A stretch of DNA of 64,000 bases from JAAYAO01 sp051133435 (GTDB lineage Bacteria > Actinomycetota > Actinomycetes > Propionibacteriales > Propionibacteriaceae). Where the stretch lies: assembly GCF_051133435.1 (NCBI RefSeq), contig NZ_JBPGNY010000003.1, positions 310,001-374,000 of the forward strand, read 5' to 3'. Position 1 is the first letter of the stretch; every line of letters begins with the position of its first letter. Shown in pieces: positions 1 to 8,422 of the stretch. The notes under the pieces were generated by a model that worked only from the letters and a program-made list of their open reading frames with translations, was not told the origin of the DNA and did not search any database. A program made the position numbers and the translations under genes.

Positions 1-2106
1 GGCGGCGGATTTTCGGCCATGATCGGCTGGCTCGGTATGTGGCTGGCGGTGCGCGCCAATGTGCGGGTCGCGGCCGCGGCGAAGGACAAGGGCGAGGGAC
101 GCGCCGTCGCGATGCAGATCGCCTTCCGCACCGGAGCTTCGGTCGGAATGGCCACGATCGGCCTGGGCCTGCTGGGTGCAGCCCTGGTCGTGCTGATCTT
201 CCAGGGCGATGCGGCGACCATCCTGGAGGGCTTCGGCTTCGGTGCCGCGGTGCTGGCGATGTTCATGCGCGTCGGTGGCGGCATCTTCACCAAGGCCGCC
301 GATGTCGGCGCCGACCTGGTCGGCAAGGTGGAGCAGAACATCCCCGAGGACGACCCGCGCAATGCCGCGACCATCGCCGACAACGTCGGTGACAACGTCG
401 GCGACTGCGCCGGGATGGCCGCCGACCTCTTCGAGTCCTATGCGGTCACCCTGGTGGCCTCCCTGATTCTGGGCCGGGCGGCGTTCGGCGAAACCGGTCT
501 GGTCTTTCCGCTGATCATTCCCGCGGTCGGCGTGATCACCGCCCTGATCGGCATCCAGCTCACCCGGGCCAAGGTGAACGAGAACGCGCTGGTCACCATC
601 AACCGCGCCTTCTACATCTCCGCGGTGATCGGTGCGGTGCTGTCGGCGGCCGCCGCCTTCTGGTACCTGCCCTCGTCCTTCGGCGATTTCAACATGGCCT
701 ACGAGTTCAGCGGCCCGATCAACGATCCCCGGATCGTGGCGATCGTCGCGGTGGTGATCGGTATTGCCCTGGCCGCGGTGATTCTGTCGCTGACCGGTTT
801 CTACACCGGCACCGAGCACCGTCCGGTACAGGACGTCGGCCGCACCTCGCTCACCGGCCCGGCGACCGTGGTGCTGTCGGGTATCTCGCTGGGTATGGAG
901 TCGGCGGTGTTCACCGCCGGCCTGATCGCCGCCGGCGTGCTCGGCGCCTTCCTGATCGGTGGTGCCGGGGTGACCGGCCTGTTCGCGGTGGCGCTGGCAG
1001 GCTGTGGGCTGTTGACCACCGTCGGTGTGATCGTGGCGATGGACACCTTCGGCCCGGTCGCCGACAACGCCCAGGGCATCGCGGAGATGTCGGGTGATGT
1101 GGACGATGAGGGCGCCCAGATCCTGACCGAACTGGACGCGGTGGGCAACACCACCAAGGCCGTCACCAAGGGCATCGCGATCGCCACCGCGGTACTGGCC
1201 GCGACCGCCCTGTTCGGTTCCTACACCGACTCGATCGCCCGGGTGCTGGGTGATGCCTACGCCGAGTTCGTCGCCCAGTCGGTGGTCTTCTCACCGATGA
1301 CCCTGGTCGGCCTGATCATCGGTGCCGCAGTGGTGTTCCTGTTCTCGGGCCTGCTGATCAGCGCGGTCGGCCGGGCCGCCGGTGCGGTGGTCTTCGAGGT
1401 GCGTCGTCAGTTCAAGGAGATCCCGGGCATCATGGCCGGCACCGGTCGTCCCGAGTACGGCAAGGTGGTCGACATCTGCACCAGGGATTCGCTGCGCGAG
1501 CTGATCACCCCCGGCCTGCTGGCGGTCACCGCCCCGATCGCGGTCGGCTTCGGCCTCGGTGCCCCGGCGCTGGCCGGCTTCCTGGCCGGTGCGATCGGTG
1601 CCGGCACCCTGATGGCGGTCTTCCTGGCCAACGCCGGTGGTGCCTGGGACAACGCCAAGAAGCTGGTCGAGGACGGCCACCACGGCGGCAAGGGTTCGGA
1701 GGCCCACGCCGCCACGGTGATCGGTGACACCGTCGGTGACCCCTTCAAGGACACCGCCGGCCCCGCGATCAACCCGCTGCTGAAGGTGATGAACCTGGTC
1801 GCGGTGCTGATCGCCCCGGCCGTGGTCACCATGTCGGCCCTGGGCGGCGACCAGAACTACTGGCGCTACGCGATCGCCGGGGTGGCTGCGCTGCTCGGTA
1901 TCGGTGTCGCGGTGTGGAGCAGCTCGCAGGGCATGGCCATCGCCGGCAAGGGCGAGGAGCCCAACCCGGGTCTGGACGGCCTGCCGGGCAACCCCGAGTG
2001 GGATGCCGAGGGGCACAGCGCGCCGAGCCGTGAGGGCCTGCTGGAGGGCCTCGAGGATCTGACCGAGGAACTCACCGAGGAGGACCTCAGCAGTCGCGAC
2101 CGATAA
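1..2106 (+). CDS. hppA: Membrane-bound H+-translocating pyrophosphatase, K+-independent type (5' end outside window)
   Basis: Integral membrane pump that hydrolyses cytoplasmic pyrophosphate and exports protons. The reading frame is open from base 1, and the first residues (GGGFSAMIGWLGMW) already belong to the conserved core, so the gene starts upstream. The ATG at 19 is internal. The substrate loop with DNVGDNVGD is encoded near 385-411, and the second acidic cluster (GDTVGDPFKDTAGPA) near 1720-1765. In the GNTTKAVTKG motif (1144-1173) there is Lys at 1156-1158 and Thr at 1165-1167, the residue pair that marks K+-independent enzymes; K+-dependent ones have Ala and Gly. About 15 hydrophobic segments are present, and the C-terminal tail is acidic and hydrophilic. 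A strong hairpin follows. In propionic bacteria PPi is an important energy currency, so an energy-conserving PPase fits. Family is certain; the transported ion is inferred from the motif. Confidence 0.97.
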   Translation, partial: GGGFSAMIGWLGMWLAVRANVRVAAAAKDKGEGRAVAMQIAFRTGASVGMATIGLGLLGAALVVLIFQGDAATILEGFGFGAAVLAMFMRVGGGIFTKAADVGADLVGKVEQNIPEDDPRNAATIADNVGDNVGDCAGMAADLFESYAVTLVASLILGRAAFGETGLVFPLIIPAVGVITALIGIQLTRAKVNENALVTINRAFYISAVIGAVLSAAAAFWYLPSSFGDFNMAYEFSGPINDPRIVAIVAVVIGIALAAVILSLTGFYTGTEHRPVQDVGRTSLTGPATVVLSGISLGMESAVFTAGLIAAGVLGAFLIGGAGVTGLFAVALAGCGLLTTVGVIVAMDTFGPVADNAQGIAEMSGDVDDEGAQILTELDAVGNTTKAVTKGIAIATAVLAATALFGSYTDSIARVLGDAYAEFVAQSVVFSPMTLVGLIIGAAVVFLFSGLLISAVGRAAGAVVFEVRRQFKEIPGIMAGTGRPEYGKVVDICTRDSLRELITPGLLAVTAPIAVGFGLGAPALAGFLAGAIGAGTLMAVFLANAGGAWDNAKKLVEDGHHGGKGSEAHAATVIGDTVGDPFKDTAGPAINPLLKVMNLVAVLIAPAVVTMSALGGDQNYWRYAIAGVAALLGIGVAVWSSSQGMAIAGKGEEPNPGLDGLPGNPEWDAEGHSAPSREGLLEGLEDLTEELTEEDLSSRDR

Positions 2107-2135
2107 CCCGTCCGCGGGAATCCGCAGACACGACT

Positions 2136-2166
2136 GAGGGGCCGATCCGGTGTGGATCGGCCCCTC
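2136..2166. terminator. Hairpin terminator after hppA
   Basis: A perfect 13-bp stem (2136-2148 with 2154-2166, GAGGGGCCGATCC) has a 5-nt loop and lies between two convergent genes, so it can serve both strands. A weak T-containing stretch follows on the plus strand. Confidence 0.85.
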
Positions 2167-2196
2167 GGTCGTTGTTCGGTGTGTCGGGTCCTGCGG

Positions 2197-3900
2197 TCAG
2201 CGGGCGAACAGGCTGCCCGACACGGTGGTGACGAAGTTGCGCAGCGAGGCCGGCAGGTCCCGCATGTGCCAGCCCTCCGGGCCGTGGTACCAGAACAGGT
2301 CCCGTTCGTCGGAGGTCTCGTCGTCATCGGCATCGACCAGAGCCTTCAGCCAGCGGTCGGCACCACCGAGCACCACCGCATACGGCAGCACCTCGGACAG
2401 TTCCCGGTACTCGTGGCCGGGCGGCATCTGATCGGTCGGGTGGGTGAGCAGTTCGCCGCGCAGAGCCCCGAGCCCGGCCAGCAGGGCCGCGCCCTTGGTG
2501 GTGCGCGAGGGCATCTCCTGGGCCACGAACAGCAGCCCGAGACCGACCAGGGTCACCGCCAGGCCGACCAGCCCGAACTGGGTGAAGATCGCCAGAATGA
2601 TGGTCAGCACGATGCCCAGGCCGAGCAGGGCGAAGCCCCACCGGTTCCAGGCACTGCGGGTGTCGTCGGGACGCCGCTCGTACCAGCCCTTGTCGACCAC
2701 CTCGTCGTAGAGCGCCGACTGCACCCGGCCGATGGATTCGTTGATCGCCGGGCCGATGGTGGACACCTTCACCGGGGTGTCGGCCGCCGCAGGAGCGACC
2801 GCATCGAGCAACTCCACCTCGAACGGCGGCAGGTCGTCGGTCGGCCCGTCCACCCGATGGAAGACCCAGTCGGTGGGGGCGAACTCGGTTTCGCGGGGCA
2901 GCTCCTCGATCACCAGGTGCTTGCGGATCGCCAGGTCGAGCAGGCTCGCGGTGACGTCGATCGGGTCGACGCGCTCGTCGGCGACCGTGCCGACATGGCC
3001 CGGACGGACGTCGTTCAGCACCCGGAACTCGCTGGCCCCGTCCCCGACGGGGTGGAACTCGGCGATCTGCACCACGTCGCTACCGGCCGGGGCGTCCGAC
3101 CCGGCGCGACGGTGCAGCAGGTACAGGGCGATGGCGCCGAGGGCCAGGATGGCCGCGGCGATACCCAGGGGCAGCGGCGCGACGGAGAAGGCCCGTCCGA
3201 TCGTCCAGTTCTGGTGCACCTCTTCGTTCGCGGCGACCACCTTCGGATCGAAGCCGATGTCGAGGGCGAGCATCTGACCGGCCCCCAGCGCACCGTGCCG
3301 GAACTCGGGGAAGCGTTCGTACTCGGTGCCACCGGCGATCATCTGGCAGGGGTCGGTGCTGTTCGGGGCGCCCGCGGTACAACGCAGGTAGCGGAACAGG
3401 CCCGGCAGGCCGATCTCGCCGGTCACCTGGCCGACCGGGAAGTTCAGGCCCTGGACGACCGGCCATTGCACGGCGGTGGCGTCGTCGACGTTCACCGCGG
3501 CACCCTTGACGGTGTAGCTGACGGTCACCGGCTCGGTGACGCCTTCGGTGTTGGCGGTGATCACCGTGGTGTCGCCGCCGTCGTCCACGGTCGGGGCCAA
3601 GTCCTTGCCGCCGGCCGTGGCCTTGACGTCGCTGATCTGGTAGCGGTACTCGCGGTCATCCATGATGCCGCGGCGCTTGGACAGCCGCTGTTCGAAGGTC
3701 GACGGGGCATCGCCCTTGAAGGTGAAGGTTTGTTCCACGGTGACCGCGCCGTCCTTGGCAATGCCGACCTTGATCGCTACCTTCTCGGCTTCACCCTCGG
3801 CCCGTGCGGTGAGTGGTGATGACACCAAGGCGAACACGGCGAGCAGCGCGATTGCCACAACTGCGACCACACCGCGTCTCGCCCTCGATACTGCTGACAC
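2197..3900 (-). CDS. DUF2207 membrane protein (YciQ-like)
   Basis: Predicted exported and membrane-anchored protein of 567 residues; the family has no established biochemical role. Order: signal segment (about residues 10-30, ending ...PLTARA), an extracellular DUF2207 beta-rich domain of about 180 residues, one transmembrane helix (IAAAILALGAIALYLLH), a cytoplasmic region, two close hydrophobic helices (FALLGLGIVLTIILAIF and LVGLAVTLVGLGLLFV), and a C-terminal segment ending in a Trp/Tyr-rich FWYHGPEGWHM patch. I chose the GTG at 3900 because GGAGG lies 6 bases upstream; an upstream TTG at 3933 is in frame but has no ribosome binding site. It is a single gene with no obvious operon partners, and the DUF2207 family assignment is by pattern recognition. 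Confidence 0.8.
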   Translation of the reverse strand: MSAVSRARRGVVAVVAIALLAVFALVSSPLTARAEGEAEKVAIKVGIAKDGAVTVEQTFTFKGDAPSTFEQRLSKRRGIMDDREYRYQISDVKATAGGKDLAPTVDDGGDTTVITANTEGVTEPVTVSYTVKGAAVNVDDATAVQWPVVQGLNFPVGQVTGEIGLPGLFRYLRCTAGAPNSTDPCQMIAGGTEYERFPEFRHGALGAGQMLALDIGFDPKVVAANEEVHQNWTIGRAFSVAPLPLGIAAAILALGAIALYLLHRRAGSDAPAGSDVVQIAEFHPVGDGASEFRVLNDVRPGHVGTVADERVDPIDVTASLLDLAIRKHLVIEELPRETEFAPTDWVFHRVDGPTDDLPPFEVELLDAVAPAAADTPVKVSTIGPAINESIGRVQSALYDEVVDKGWYERRPDDTRSAWNRWGFALLGLGIVLTIILAIFTQFGLVGLAVTLVGLGLLFVAQEMPSRTTKGAALLAGLGALRGELLTHPTDQMPPGHEYRELSEVLPYAVVLGGADRWLKALVDADDDETSDERDLFWYHGPEGWHMRDLPASLRNFVTTVSGSLFAR

Positions 3901-4020
3901 TGCTGACCTCCAATGGGTGCGGGACTGGGCCAACTATTCCACACCGACGGGGTCGTGCGGATGATCGCCTCCGACGACTAAACCGCACCCCGGGCATGGT
4001 CGCCAGCAGCTTCGGCATCC

Positions 4021-4168
4021 GGTTCACCTTGGTTGACGTTTCCGGAGACTTTCCGCCGAACCGGGCTGCCGGGGATGCGACTCAGGTGGGCAGACCCCCA
4101 CCGCATGGGCCCATAACGTGGTCGGAAGCCCCCCAACCGTGGCGGCGCGGACGAACGGACTCTCTTCC
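4021..4168 (+). repeat. Duplicated upstream region, copy 1
   Basis: This leader of the first metallopeptidase gene is clearly related over its whole length to 5221-5371, the leader of the second. Shared blocks include TTCACCTTGGTTGACG (from 4023), GACTCAGG.GGGCAGA (from about 4078), ATA.CGTG (from about 4112) and GAAGCCCC just before the coding region. Both leaders were therefore copied with the gene in a tandem duplication. A TTGAC box is present, but no convincing -10 at normal spacing. Confidence 0.8.
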
Positions 4169-5209
4169 ATGGCGAACCCCCACTGGCCGAATGCGACCCC
4201 GCAACACCGCGGGGCCCGGCACCCTGCCGGGCAGGATGGGCCACAGTGGCAGCAACCGGCCCACGCCGCCGGATGGCAACACCAAGGAGCCTGGCACCGA
4301 CAACCCGAGCCCCCGAAGGCGGTCCGCGAGAAGAAGATCCTCGGCATTCTGCTGGGGGTGTGCCTGGCTGCGCTGGCCGGATTCGTCGCCGTGCTGCTGT
4401 TCGTCGACCGCGAACCCGGCTACGACTACGACGACTACGAGGCGCCGCCGGTCAGCGACACCGCGCCCGACCAACTTGTCGTGGCGAAGTCGGAGGAGGA
4501 AGCCTGGCAGATCCTGCGCGACAACCCGTCCTATGCCGGTGTCCTGCCCGACAGCGTGAACTGCAAGATCACCGCTATCGAGCACAACGGCATGTCACCG
4601 GAAGAAATCGAGGCCCGACTCAACGACCTGACCGCCTGCCTGATGAAGGTCTGGGACCGACCGATGACCGAACAGGGCATCACCATGTTCCGCCCCAGCG
4701 TGACCGTCTACACCGCCGACATCACCACCGGCTGCGGGACGACACCGGGAGACGCCCCGAATGCCTTCTACTGCAGTGCCGACCAGATGCTCTACTACAA
4801 CTTCATCCTGCACACCCACCCCAGAACCAAGTCGGTGGGTGACACCCCGTGGGGCATCGAGGCCGTGATGGCTCACGAGTTCGCGCACTTCCTGCAGGGA
4901 CGCACCGGCATCATGGGTGCATTCGCCCTCGTGCTGGGTTCGGACGCGAACTCGGAGCCGGCGTTGAATGCCAGCCGCCGCAGCGAGTTGCAGGCGGATT
5001 GCTGGGCGGGCATGTGGACCAGGGCCAACCAGCGTGCCGCCGGTGTGGACGAAGCAGGTCACCTCGGTCTGGCTGCCATTTTCGGCGCGTTGGGCGGCGA
5101 TACGCACGGCTCGGCGGAGCATCGCTCGGGCTGGTATCTGAAGGGCACCCACAGCACCTCCATCGGCACCTGCAACACCTGGGTCGTCCCCGATGACGAG
5201 GTGAGCTGA
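4169..5209 (+). CDS. Membrane-anchored neutral zinc metallopeptidase, paralog 1 of 3
   Basis: Predicted zinc-dependent peptidase of the YpfJ/neutral zinc metallopeptidase family (PF04228-like), 346 residues. Order: a short Trp/Gln/His-rich tail (about 1-50), one transmembrane helix (ILGILLGVCLAALAGFVAVLLF), an acidic linker YDYDDYEAPP, then an extracellular catalytic domain. The zinc site is HEFAH at residues 236-240, with the downstream ELQADCW motif supplying the third ligand. Paired cysteines suggest disulfides outside the cell. The ATG at 4169 is preferred over the ATG at 4118 because it aligns with the starts of the two downstream paralogs. Its C-terminal end (DTHGSAEHRSGWY) resembles the usual family ending, unlike paralogs 2 and 3. 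Substrate unknown. Confidence 0.88.
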   Translation: MANPHWPNATPQHRGARHPAGQDGPQWQQPAHAAGWQHQGAWHRQPEPPKAVREKKILGILLGVCLAALAGFVAVLLFVDREPGYDYDDYEAPPVSDTAPDQLVVAKSEEEAWQILRDNPSYAGVLPDSVNCKITAIEHNGMSPEEIEARLNDLTACLMKVWDRPMTEQGITMFRPSVTVYTADITTGCGTTPGDAPNAFYCSADQMLYYNFILHTHPRTKSVGDTPWGIEAVMAHEFAHFLQGRTGIMGAFALVLGSDANSEPALNASRRSELQADCWAGMWTRANQRAAGVDEAGHLGLAAIFGALGGDTHGSAEHRSGWYLKGTHSTSIGTCNTWVVPDDEVS

Positions 5210-5220
5210 ACCGATCCCGC

Positions 5221-5371
5221 GGATTCACCTTGGTTGACGATTTCGCAGACCTTCAGCCCACCCCGGGGGCCGCGGATACGACTCAGGAGGGCAGATCGGC
5301 GGCAAGCGCCTCTATAGCGTGACAAAAGCCCCGAACACCAAGCCGCGCTGCCGAAGGACGGAACCCGTGCC
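5221..5371 (+). repeat. Duplicated upstream region, copy 2
   Basis: Second copy of the leader described at 4021-4168, directly before the second metallopeptidase gene. The blocks TTCACCTTGGTTGACG, GACTCAGGAGGGCAGA, TATAGCGTG and AAGCCCC occur in the same order and at nearly the same spacing as in copy 1. Confidence 0.8.
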
Positions 5372-6496
5372 ATGACGAACTCGAACTGGTCGCAGCAGGC
5401 ACCCCAACCCCCGGGAAACCGACAACCCGCGTGGCAGGGCGGCCCGCAGTGGCAACAACCGGCTCAAACGGCCGGGTGGCATCAGCACGGCGGTTGGCAC
5501 CAACAGAGTGGATGGCAGCAGCCCGACCACGGTTGGCAACAACAAGGCGATTGGCACCAGCAACCGAGCGGCCCGACAAAAGGTCCGCAGAAGAAGATCC
5601 TGGGCATCCTCCTGGGAGTGTGCCTGGCGGGGCTGCTCGTCTTTGTCGCGGTTCTGCTGTTCAGCAATCGGGGCCCTGGGTACGACTACGACGATTACGA
5701 GTCTCCTCCGATCAGCGACACCGCTCCCGACAAACTCACGGTTCCGGGCTCCGAGGAGGAGGCGTGGGAGATCCTGCGCAACAACCCCGCCTACGCCGGT
5801 ACCGCTCCGGACAACGTCGACTGTGGCATCGGCATCATCGACCACGAGGGCCTCTCACCGGAAGAACTCGAGGCCCGGCTCAACGAAATGTCCGCCTGCC
5901 TAATGATGGTCTGGGACCGGCCGATGACCGAACAGGGCATCACCATGTTCCGACCAAGGGTGACCGTCTACACCGCGGATATCACCATGGCCTGCGGGAC
6001 GAAACCCGGCGACGAGCCGAACGCCTTCTACTGTGGCAGCGATCAGATGATCTATTACAACCCCCTCATGCACACCCACCCCGAGACCAAGTTCGTGGGC
6101 GATACACCCCTCGGCGTCGAGGTGATCATGGCCCACGAGTTCGCCCACTTCCTGCAGGGGCGCAGCGGCATCATCGCCGCCTTCTTCTGGTTGAGCGGGC
6201 CGGCCCCCGAGGATGTGCAGTTAGAAATGACCCGCCGGTCCGAGGCCCAGGCCGATTGTTGGTCGGGTCAGTGGGTGCGGGCCAACATTCGGGCGATGGG
6301 AATCGACGAGGCGGGCGTCGAGAAGATATTGCGGCTGTATCACGGCATCGGTGATGACTCGCTCACCGGTGATCCCGACATCGTGGGGAATCACGGTTTG
6401 GGCAAGACCCGGCGGGCATGGGCCACCACCGGGATGAACAGCGCGGACGTGGGTGCCTGCAACAGCTGGGTGGCACCCAAGGAAAAGGTGCGCTGA
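5372..6496 (+). CDS. Membrane-anchored neutral zinc metallopeptidase, paralog 2 of 3
   Basis: Same family and layout as the gene before it, 374 residues. The N-terminal tail (1-68) has repeated GW-H/Q-Q units. It is followed by the transmembrane helix ILGILLGVCLAGLLVFVAVLLF, the linker YDYDDYESPP and an extracellular peptidase domain with HEFAH at 255-259 and EAQADCW downstream; the usual Leu of ELQAD is Ala here. Its C-terminal part carries IGDDSLTGDPDI.G.HGLGKTR, shared with paralog 3 but not paralog 1, so 2 and 3 are the closer pair there, while the duplicated leader links 1 and 2. The ATG at 5372 follows a weak GGACGG. Probable exported zinc peptidase of unknown target. Confidence 0.88.
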   Translation: MTNSNWSQQAPQPPGNRQPAWQGGPQWQQPAQTAGWHQHGGWHQQSGWQQPDHGWQQQGDWHQQPSGPTKGPQKKILGILLGVCLAGLLVFVAVLLFSNRGPGYDYDDYESPPISDTAPDKLTVPGSEEEAWEILRNNPAYAGTAPDNVDCGIGIIDHEGLSPEELEARLNEMSACLMMVWDRPMTEQGITMFRPRVTVYTADITMACGTKPGDEPNAFYCGSDQMIYYNPLMHTHPETKFVGDTPLGVEVIMAHEFAHFLQGRSGIIAAFFWLSGPAPEDVQLEMTRRSEAQADCWSGQWVRANIRAMGIDEAGVEKILRLYHGIGDDSLTGDPDIVGNHGLGKTRRAWATTGMNSADVGACNSWVAPKEKVR

Positions 6497-6521
6497 CCCC
6501 AAATCTGCTTTCTCCGCACAG

Positions 6522-6581
6522 GCAACCCGTACTCGTTCCTGCGCCACATAGTTCGTGCCGCAGGAACGAGTACCGGTTGCA
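6522..6581. repeat. Palindromic intergenic repeat, family A, copy 1
   Basis: A 60-bp near-perfect inverted repeat. The left arm GCAACCCGTACTCGTTCCTG and the right arm CAGGAACGAGTACCGGTTGC pair over about 22 bp around a short spacer. It matches 62651-62710 almost base for base in the arms and lies between two same-strand genes, in the place where paralogs 1 and 2 carry the duplicated leader. Confidence 0.9.
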
Positions 6582-6674
6582 TCCAGCGATCGGGGACGGC
6601 CGATGCACGGGTCGCCGACAGGTGCGGACGAGCGGGGATCGCGGGCGATCGGTGCAGGCGGCCCCGCGTGTGTT

Positions 6675-6680
6675 TAAGAT
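6675..6680 (+). promoter_or_regulatory. Candidate -10 box for a leaderless transcript of paralog 3
   Basis: TAAGAT ends 6 bases before the GTG at 6687, which would place the transcription start at the first base of that codon. There is no ribosome binding site. No clear -35 was seen. Confidence 0.4.
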
Positions 6681-6686
6681 GTGCGC

Positions 6687-7817
6687 GTGTCGCACCCGGG
6701 AAATTGGCAGCAAGGTGGTCACCAGCCGAATTGGCAGGGTGGCCAGTGGCAGCAACCCCGATCCGGGGGTGGATGGCCACAGCACCAGCAGCCCGGTGGT
6801 TGGCAACAGCAAGGCGCTTGGCAGCAACAAGGCGGCTGGCAACAGCAGGGCGCGTGGGCCCAGCAAGGCAATTGGCAGCAACCGGCGCCCGCCCGTGGGC
6901 CCGGTGGCTCCGGCCCCCTCAAGAAGATTCTCGGCATCCTGCTGGCCACCTGCCTCCTCGCGCTGGTGGCTTTCGTGGTGCTGCTGTTCGCCGGCGGTGG
7001 AGTGCCCGGCGGCTATGAGTACGACGATTACGAGGCTCCGCCGGCGACCGACACCGCGCCCGATGACCTGATGCTGCCCGGCTCGGAGGACGAGGCCTGG
7101 CAGTTGCTGCGCGAGAACGCGGCCTACCAGGGCACCGTTCCCGACAATGTGAACTGTGAGTTGGCCCCGGTCGAACCCGGTGGCATGAGCGACGAACAGT
7201 TGCAGACCGCGATGAACGATTTCAGCGCCTGCTTGATGCGGGTCTGGGACCGTCCGATGACCGAGCAGGGCGTCACGATGTTCCGGCCCACGATCACGGT
7301 CTACTCCGGGCCGATCAGCACCGGCTGCGGTACCCGCGATGATGTCAACGCCTTCTACTGTGGCGCCGATCAGTTGATCTACTACCACTCCGATCTGCAC
7401 AAGGCACTGCCCCAGGTGGCCGACACCCCGCTGGGCGTGGAGGTCGTGATGGCCCACGAGTTCGCCCACTTCCTGCAGGGGCGCACCGGCATCTTCGGGG
7501 CCTTCGTGGCCCTGGCGGGCAACTTGGAGGAATCCGATCGCAAGGAGATGATCCGTCGCGCCGAGGCCCAGGCGGACTGCTGGTCGGCCCAGTGGGTGCG
7601 TGCCAATCTGCAGGCGATGAACATCGACCAGGCCGGCGTGGAGCAGTTGCTGCAGATCTACCACGACATCGGTGACGACTCCCTCAGCGGTGATCCCGAC
7701 ATCGAGGGTGACCACGGCCTGGGTAAGACCCGCCAGGCCTGGGGAACCACCGGACTGAACTCCGACAGCATCGGTGCCTGCAACAGCTGGGTGGTGCCCG
7801 CCGAGCAGGTGCGCTGA
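6687..7817 (+). CDS. Membrane-anchored neutral zinc metallopeptidase, paralog 3 of 3
   Basis: Third tandem paralog, 376 residues, with the longest tail. Residues 1-70 are a low-complexity Trp/Gln/Gly region built from repeated GGWQQQ/GAWQQQ units. Then come KKILGILLATCLLALVAFVV (transmembrane), an acidic linker with YDDYEAPP, and the extracellular domain with HEFAH at residues 257-261 and EAQADCW. The GTG at 6687 gives MSHPGNW, which lines up with the other paralogs; a GTG two codons earlier is possible. The leader is unrelated to those of paralogs 1 and 2 and contains a family A palindrome. The gene ends 10 bases before the convergent ispF stop. Peptidase fold is well supported; the tail's role is unknown. 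Confidence 0.88.
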   Translation: MSHPGNWQQGGHQPNWQGGQWQQPRSGGGWPQHQQPGGWQQQGAWQQQGGWQQQGAWAQQGNWQQPAPARGPGGSGPLKKILGILLATCLLALVAFVVLLFAGGGVPGGYEYDDYEAPPATDTAPDDLMLPGSEDEAWQLLRENAAYQGTVPDNVNCELAPVEPGGMSDEQLQTAMNDFSACLMRVWDRPMTEQGVTMFRPTITVYSGPISTGCGTRDDVNAFYCGADQLIYYHSDLHKALPQVADTPLGVEVVMAHEFAHFLQGRTGIFGAFVALAGNLEESDRKEMIRRAEAQADCWSAQWVRANLQAMNIDQAGVEQLLQIYHDIGDDSLSGDPDIEGDHGLGKTRQAWGTTGLNSDSIGACNSWVVPAEQVR

Positions 7818-7827
7818 ACCCGCGGCT

Positions 7828-8328
7828 TCAGCGCCGAATCACCAGGGCCGTGGCCACGGCCGCAATGCCCTCACCCCGGCCGGTGAAACCGAGCCCATCG
7901 GTGGTGGTGGCCGACAGCGACACCGGGGCCCCCAGGGCCTCGGCCATCACCTGTTCGGCTTCGCTGCGCCGCGCCGCCATCCGCGGACGGTTGCCGATCA
8001 CCTGAACCGCCACGTTGCCGATCACGAACCCGGACGCGGCCAGCCGCCGCCTGGTTTCGGTGAGGAAGGCCACCCCCGAGGCAGCCGCCCATTGCGGATC
8101 ACGGGTGCCGTAGTTGCTGCCCATGTCGCCCAGGCCCGCTGCCGAGAACAGGGCATCGCAGGCGGCATGGCAGGCCACGTCCCCGTCGGAGTGCCCTTCG
8201 GGGCCCACTTCCTCGTCGGGGAAGTGCAACCCGGCCACCCACATCTGCCGTCCGGCGGCGAGGCGGTGTGCGTCGGTGCCGATGCCGACCAGGGGTAGTC
8301 CGCGGCGCAGTTCGTCGTTGTCCGTCAC
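7828..8328 (-). CDS. ispF: 2-C-methyl-D-erythritol 2,4-cyclodiphosphate synthase
   Basis: Fifth enzyme of the MEP isoprenoid pathway, cyclising CDP-methylerythritol 2-phosphate with release of CMP; cytoplasmic trimer. The 166 residues match the usual length. The metal site is visible as GTDAHR (D19, H21) and GHSDGDVACHA, and the nucleotide/CDP loop as SATTTDGLGFTGRGEGI near the C-terminus. The start is GTG at 8328. In mycobacteria ispF and ispD follow carD; here ispF follows carD but no ispD is seen in the window, so ispD must lie elsewhere. The carD terminator at 8379-8412 implies a separate promoter for ispF. Confidence 0.96.
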   Translation of the reverse strand: MTDNDELRRGLPLVGIGTDAHRLAAGRQMWVAGLHFPDEEVGPEGHSDGDVACHAACDALFSAAGLGDMGSNYGTRDPQWAAASGVAFLTETRRRLAASGFVIGNVAVQVIGNRPRMAARRSEAEQVMAEALGAPVSLSATTTDGLGFTGRGEGIAAVATALVIRR

Positions 8329-8378
8329 GGGCCCTATCCAACCGCACCGCGGGATCGGGGTTCATCGCCGGGCATGAA

Positions 8379-8412
8379 GAACCGGCCGGCACCCGGAGGT
8401 ACCGGCCGGTTC
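8379..8412 (-). terminator. Hairpin terminator after carD
   Basis: An 11-bp perfect stem GAACCGGCCGG (8379-8389) with CCGGCCGGTTC (8402-8412) and a 12-nt loop, just downstream of the carD stop on the minus strand. Confidence 0.75.
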
Positions 8413-8422
8413 GATTCGATAT

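Noticed and set aside
4118..4168. Upstream ATG for metallopeptidase 1
   Set aside because: The extra 17 residues are not matched in the paralogs, and the region aligns with non-coding leader of gene 2.
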